This document shows, piece after piece, positions 5,634 through 9,309 of a stretch of DNA of 9,309 nt. The DNA is from Bacteroidales bacterium UBA3684 (GTDB lineage: Bacteria > Bacteroidota > Bacteroidia > Bacteroidales > P3). Below the pieces are notes generated by a model. It had not been told where the DNA came from and did not search any database. It saw only the letters and a list, made by a program, of their open reading frames with translations. The stretch is from contig DFIZ01000012.1 of the NCBI GenBank assembly GCA_002372855.1, positions 15,482-24,790 of the forward strand. The letters run 5' to 3'. The first letter of the stretch is position 1, and every line of letters starts with the position of its first letter. The position numbers were made by a program, and so were the translations under genes.

Positions 5634-6638
5634 CTACTTTCTGTTATTAAAATATTGATTCATATTATAGAACTTGGCGTTCCAGGGTGTCCACTCGCGC
5701 TCCACCTTCTGGATGGTGATGACAGTTTCCTCCTCGTCGTGGAGTTCGTCGTTGTAGAGGTGGATGGCGGCGGCGATGGCGGCATAGACCTCCTGGTCGT
5801 TGATGGCGGAAGAACCGTCGGACACGGGCTTGATGGTCTTCTTCTTGTCGTCCTTCTTCTTGTCTTCGCCCAGGCCTTTCATCAGCTTGCCGCTACCCTG
5901 CAGAATGAGGGCAATGCAAATCAGGGCGAGGAACACCACAGCAATAGCCACGGCTGCCAGGCCAACGCCGATGGGGTCGGAGTGCTTGATCTTCTCGCTT
6001 TGCTTGAAGACGCGGTAGTGCTGGCTGAGGGCCTCGCCGTTGGCGAAGTTCTCCAGGCCGCCGTGCAGCGAGATGACGTTGATGTCGTAGCCGAAGGGGT
6101 TGCGACCGACGACGAACATCTGGCCGTGCTCGAAGTGCATGGCATACATCGGGCTGCGGAAGTCGCGGCGGGCCACAACGTTCATCTCCTGGTCCAGCAG
6201 GGCCACGTAGGCGGTGTCGTTGACGGCCGAAGCCAGCACAACGACGTATTTGCCCATGGCGCCGACACTGACGGGACGAAGGATGTTCTTCAGGTCGTGG
6301 CGTTTGTAGATATTGTCGGTTTGGTAGCTACCGACGGTGTCGAGCTTCTCGCCCACCATCTTGACGAGGTGCACGGAGCATTCGATACTGTCGATGGCTA
6401 TGAAGGCACCCATCTGGGGTGCAAAGCAGATCTTTACGCTCTGGAAGTCCACCGTGGGAACCATGCCGTGCATCATGCAACCCTCGTGGGGCTGCTCGGG
6501 ACGGGGTTCGGCAGGGGCGGTCGCTCCGGCAACAGCGTCGGGGGCGGGACCGGCATGGTGGCCGTGACCCTGGGCCGTGGCGCTGAGCATGGCGAAGCAG
6601 AACAGACCTGCTATCAGCATTTTCTTAATGGTACTCAT
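5634..6638 (-). CDS. OadG-like decarboxylase subunit fused to a large extracytoplasmic domain
   Basis: This protein has 334 residues, whereas classical OadG/MmdD subunits have about 80-120. Residues 1-23 form a signal peptide (TIKK, hydrophobic core, SATAQ). Residues 24-60 are low-complexity with GHGHHAG (24-30), a Pro/Ala-rich stretch and HEGCMMHGM (51-59). Residues about 60-215 look beta-rich and soluble (VGAMGKYVVVLASAVNDT, FEHGQMFVVGRN), perhaps propeller-like, in no family I can name. A single membrane helix (about 222-247) follows, then a Lys-rich patch (251-270) fitting a cytoplasmic side. The tail EVYAAIAAAIHLYNDELHDEEE (positions 283-304), plus WTPWNAKFY, is the OadG-type tail seen in Bacteroidota. 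OadG is thought to assemble and stabilise the alpha-beta complex. The tail, the position between mmdA and mmdC, and the 2-base spacing to mmdC support that role here. The outside domain's function is unknown. The start ATG at 6638 follows an A-rich leader. Confidence 0.85.
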   Translation of the reverse strand: MSTIKKMLIAGLFCFAMLSATAQGHGHHAGPAPDAVAGATAPAEPRPEQPHEGCMMHGMVPTVDFQSVKICFAPQMGAFIAIDSIECSVHLVKMVGEKLDTVGSYQTDNIYKRHDLKNILRPVSVGAMGKYVVVLASAVNDTAYVALLDQEMNVVARRDFRSPMYAMHFEHGQMFVVGRNPFGYDINVISLHGGLENFANGEALSQHYRVFKQSEKIKHSDPIGVGLAAVAIAVVFLALICIALILQGSGKLMKGLGEDKKKDDKKKTIKPVSDGSSAINDQEVYAAIAAAIHLYNDELHDEEETVITIQKVEREWTPWNAKFYNMNQYFNNRK

Positions 6639-6660
6639 TGTTTTTCTTTATTGCAACATC

Positions 6661-6726
6661 AAAAAAAGGTTTAAGGTTTACGGTTTAAGGTTCAAGGTTC
6701 GTGATGGAACCGAAAACCTTAAACCG
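6661..6726 (-). terminator. Possible attenuator or leaky terminator after the cysteine-rich lipoprotein gene
   Basis: CGGTTTAAGGTT (6681-6692) and AACCTTAAACCG (6715-6726) are exact reverse complements. Inside them GGTTC (6696-6700) pairs with GAACC (6707-6711) around a 6-base loop, separated by a symmetric 3-base bulge. Read on the coding - strand, a second heptamer copy (6668-6679) can pair with the same first arm, and it lies directly next to a run of seven T (6661-6667 as A on +). Two competing hairpins, one followed by a T tract, would be suited to partial termination between an abundant small protein and the pump subunits. This is inferred from structure only. Confidence 0.5.
6668..6700 (-). 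repeat. GGTTTAA-type heptamer array
   Basis: On the + strand the 7-base units GGTTTAA, GGTTTAC, GGTTTAA and GGTTCAA run from 6668 to 6695, followed by a partial GGTTC to 6700. The array lies between the cysteine-rich lipoprotein gene and the OadG-like gene and provides arms of the hairpin described separately. Confidence 0.8.
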
Positions 6727-6735
6727 AAAAACACT

Positions 6736-7023
6736 TTACTGGGCTTTCTCGCACTTCTTGTCGCACTGTTTCTCGCAACCCTGGCCCTCGGCCTTCTTGC
6801 AGCACTGCTTCTCGCAGGCCTGGCCTTCGACGGCCTCGCCCTGCTTGCAGCAAGCGGCGGTGTCGCCCTCGCAGTGCTTGTCGCACTGTTTGTCGCACTG
6901 CTCGGTGGCAGCGGCCTCAACGGCGGCGGTGTCGGTAGCCTCGGTGGGCTGGTTGTTGTTTCCACAGGCGGTCATGGCGAACATGGCCATGGCGGCAACG
7001 GCGGTCAAAAGAACTTTTTTCAT
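6736..7023 (-). CDS. Cysteine-rich small lipoprotein in the decarboxylase operon
   Basis: This 95-residue protein has a lipoprotein signal (MKKVLLTA, hydrophobic core, AMTAC with lipidated C20) and an Asn/Thr/Ala-rich spacer (21-42). The rest carries eleven cysteines: C43, C47, C51, C58, C59, C70, C74, C75, C83, C87 and C91. Most sit in C-[DE]-K-x-C units (CDKQCDKHC, CEKQCC, CEKQCDKKC), so spacing is mainly C-x3-C with charged residues between. There is no CxxCH heme site and no standard ferredoxin pattern. Metal binding or a disulfide-linked rod are both possible. I know no named family. The signal peptide, stop-to-start fit and codon use make it a real gene, although the opposite strand also has an open frame. 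It lies 72 bases after mmdA and 97 before the OadG-like gene, so it belongs to the same operon and would share the extracytoplasmic space with that subunit's large domain. Confidence 0.87.
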   Translation of the reverse strand: MKKVLLTAVAAMAMFAMTACGNNNQPTEATDTAAVEAAATEQCDKQCDKHCEGDTAACCKQGEAVEGQACEKQCCKKAEGQGCEKQCDKKCEKAQ

Positions 7024-7066
7024 TTTTTTTGATGTTTTAAATATTGATTAAAAAATAATGTATTTT

Positions 7067-7094
7067 CTAACTCTTAACTCCTAACTCTTAACTG
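7067..7094 (-). repeat. CTAACTC/TTAACTC heptamer array after mmdA
   Basis: Four 7-base units on the + strand, CTAACTC, TTAACTC, CTAACTC and TTAACTG, occupy 7067-7094. On the coding strand the array starts one base after the mmdA stop codon (7096-7098). The alternation of C and T in the first position makes a 14-base superperiod. Confidence 0.85.
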
Positions 7095-7095
7095 T

Positions 7096-8655
<1,560 letters not shown>

Positions 8656-8662
8656 AATATAT

Positions 8663-8700
8663 AATGCGTTAATTTGTTAATGCGTTAATTTGTTAATCCG
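8663..8700 (-). repeat. 16-bp tandem repeat between mce and mmdA
   Basis: AATGCGTTAATTTGTT occurs exactly twice head to tail (8663-8678, 8679-8694), followed by AATCCG. It can equally be read as 8-base TTAATNNG units from 8669 to 8700. On the coding strand it begins nine bases after the mce stop codon and fills most of the 54-base gap. No promoter element is evident here. Confidence 0.85.
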
Positions 8701-8709
8701 TCGTGGTTC

Positions 8710-9117
8710 TTATTTGCAGCAGAATTCGGTGAGTACGCCGAGGGTGCTTTTGGGGTGGAGGAAGCCGATGTGGAGGCCTTCGGCGCCGGGGCGGCTCTGC
8801 TGGTCGATGAGGCGTACGCCCTTGTCCTTGGCCTCGTTGAGTGCCTGGTCGGTGTTATCCATGGCGAAGGCGATGTGGTGCATGCCGCCCTTGCCGCCGT
8901 TCTTCTCGATAAAGGAGGCGATGGTGCTCTCGGGGCAGGTGGGCTCGAGGAGCTCAATCTTGACGTCGCCGCAGCGGAAGAAGGCTGTTTTGACCTTTTG
9001 GTCCTTGACTTCCTCGATGGCGTAGCATTTGAGGCCCATGATGTCCTCCCAGTAACGGATAGCCTCGTCGAGGTTGGTGACGGCGATGCCGATGTGTTCG
9101 ATGTGTGAAGGTGTCAT
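8710..9117 (-). CDS. mce: Methylmalonyl-CoA epimerase
   Basis: I choose the ATG at 9117, giving 135 residues that begin MTPSHIEHIGIAV, the usual family N-terminus. The frame stays open to an ATG at 9222, but that lies in the promoter and would add an unrelated AT-rich leader peptide. The protein is a VOC-fold metalloenzyme that interconverts (R)- and (S)-methylmalonyl-CoA. Likely metal ligands are H8, E55 (KIELLEP), H81 (GGMHHIAF, 77-84) and E131 (VLTEF), and the FLHPKSTLGVL segment (119-129) is characteristic. It links the B12-dependent mutase, which makes the (R) form from succinyl-CoA, to the decarboxylase, which uses the (S) form. It is the first gene of the operon, behind a promoter and a leader of about 95 bases. 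Its C-terminal CC pair is not part of the active site. Confidence 0.96.
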   Translation of the reverse strand: MTPSHIEHIGIAVTNLDEAIRYWEDIMGLKCYAIEEVKDQKVKTAFFRCGDVKIELLEPTCPESTIASFIEKNGGKGGMHHIAFAMDNTDQALNEAKDKGVRLIDQQSRPGAEGLHIGFLHPKSTLGVLTEFCCK

Positions 9118-9134
9118 ATTCTTTTTTGTGTTTT

Positions 9135-9148
9135 TATTATTAATAATA
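9135..9148. repeat. AT-only palindrome in the mce leader
   Basis: TATTATTAATAATA is a perfect 14-base palindrome located 18 bases upstream of the mce ATG, inside the predicted 5' untranslated leader. It could be a protein-binding site or simply part of an unstructured AT-rich initiation region, since an AT-only stem with no loop would be weak in RNA. Confidence 0.35.
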
Positions 9149-9219
9149 TTAAATGTCACGATATGCATACTCCTAGCAGTCAAACGGTTGAGTGCCGATG
9201 GTTGTGGGGTATGAGAATG

Positions 9220-9227
9220 CAAATATA
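9220..9227 (-). promoter_or_regulatory. -7 promoter element of the methylmalonyl-CoA decarboxylase operon
   Basis: Read on the - strand the bases are TATATTTG followed by C, a good match to the Bacteroidota TAnnTTTG -7 element. Upstream at the -33 distance the strand is T-rich (around 9247-9258) without a clear TTTG. Transcription should begin near 9213, giving a leader of about 95 bases before the mce ATG at 9117. No other TAnnTTTG was found in the operon's internal gaps, so this is probably the main promoter for all six genes. Confidence 0.7.
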
Positions 9228-9309
9228 CAAAATTTTTGAGATATATGGAAAAAAAACTGCCTAAAGAGGGGTTGAAGAGGTCCTTTCACATATAGTTCCT
9301 ATATACTTC
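9228..9309. other. Upstream intergenic stretch at the right edge
   Basis: This AT-rich stretch lies behind the mce promoter and contains no supported gene. The only structure seen is a short inverted repeat, ATATAG and CTATAT separated by TTC (9290-9304), about 65 bases upstream of the -7 element. It is too short to call an operator. Confidence 0.4.

Noticed and set aside
5631..6674. A 347-residue + strand open frame opposite the OadG-like gene
   Set aside because: It is an antisense shadow with His/Asp/Val-rich low-complexity sequence. The - strand protein has a signal peptide, a membrane helix and an OadG-type tail.
6577..7032. A Leu/Gly-rich, membrane-like open frame on the + strand opposite the cysteine-rich lipoprotein
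   Set aside because: It runs through the intergenic repeats and the end of the OadG-like gene. The opposite strand has a proper lipoprotein signal, stop and operon position, so the hydrophobic pattern is a reflection of GCC/CTG-rich antisense codons.
9118..9222. Upstream ATG extending mce by 35 residues
   Set aside because: It overlaps the -7 element at 9220-9227 and the added peptide is AT-coded leader sequence absent from the epimerase family.
9290..9304. ATATAG-TTC-CTATAT inverted repeat at the right edge
   Set aside because: A six-base AT-rich arm in an AT-rich region is expected by chance and lies far from the promoter core.

Overview
The window looks like chromosomal DNA from a fermentative anaerobe of the Bacteroidales (phylum Bacteroidota). 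The coding DNA is GC-rich. Two promoters carry the TAnnTTTG -7 element typical of this phylum, starts are preceded by A-rich sequence rather than Shine-Dalgarno sites, and the right half holds a complete sodium-pumping methylmalonyl-CoA decarboxylase operon in a Bacteroidales-like order. I cannot name the genus from the sequence.

Left half, + strand (1-3868): the end of a small DUF1232/YkvA membrane protein gene, a class A-type secreted acid phosphatase (PAP2 family) and a Uup-like ABC-F ATPase, joined by start/stop overlaps (4 and 8 bases) and so probably one translationally coupled operon. A new promoter after the ABC-F stop (TATATTTG at 2818-2825) drives a small lipoprotein of unknown function and a nitroreductase-family flavoprotein that overlaps it by 4 bases. 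A hairpin terminator at 3884-3918 ends this transcript. It is flanked by A on one side and T on the other, so it should also end the convergent operon.

Right half, - strand (9227 down to 3937): a promoter at about 9220-9227, then methylmalonyl-CoA epimerase (mce), the carboxyltransferase/decarboxylase alpha subunit (mmdA), a cysteine-rich small lipoprotein, an OadG-like subunit with a large extra extracytoplasmic domain, a biotin carrier protein (mmdC) and the integral membrane beta subunit (mmdB/oadB). Together they would convert (R)-methylmalonyl-CoA to the (S) form, move its carboxyl group to biotin, and release CO2 at the membrane while exporting Na+. This is the energy-conserving step of propionate production by the succinate pathway. 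The mutase and biotin ligase are not in the window.

The least explained parts are: (i) the OadG-like subunit's roughly 200-residue N-terminal extracytoplasmic region with His/Cys/Met clusters; (ii) the 12-Cys lipoprotein encoded between mmdA and it; (iii) short tandem repeats, each with a different 6-8 base word, placed just after the stop codon in every real intergenic gap of the decarboxylase operon, one of them forming a hairpin next to a T tract; and (iv) a perfect 11-bp hairpin inside the first codons of the nitroreductase gene.
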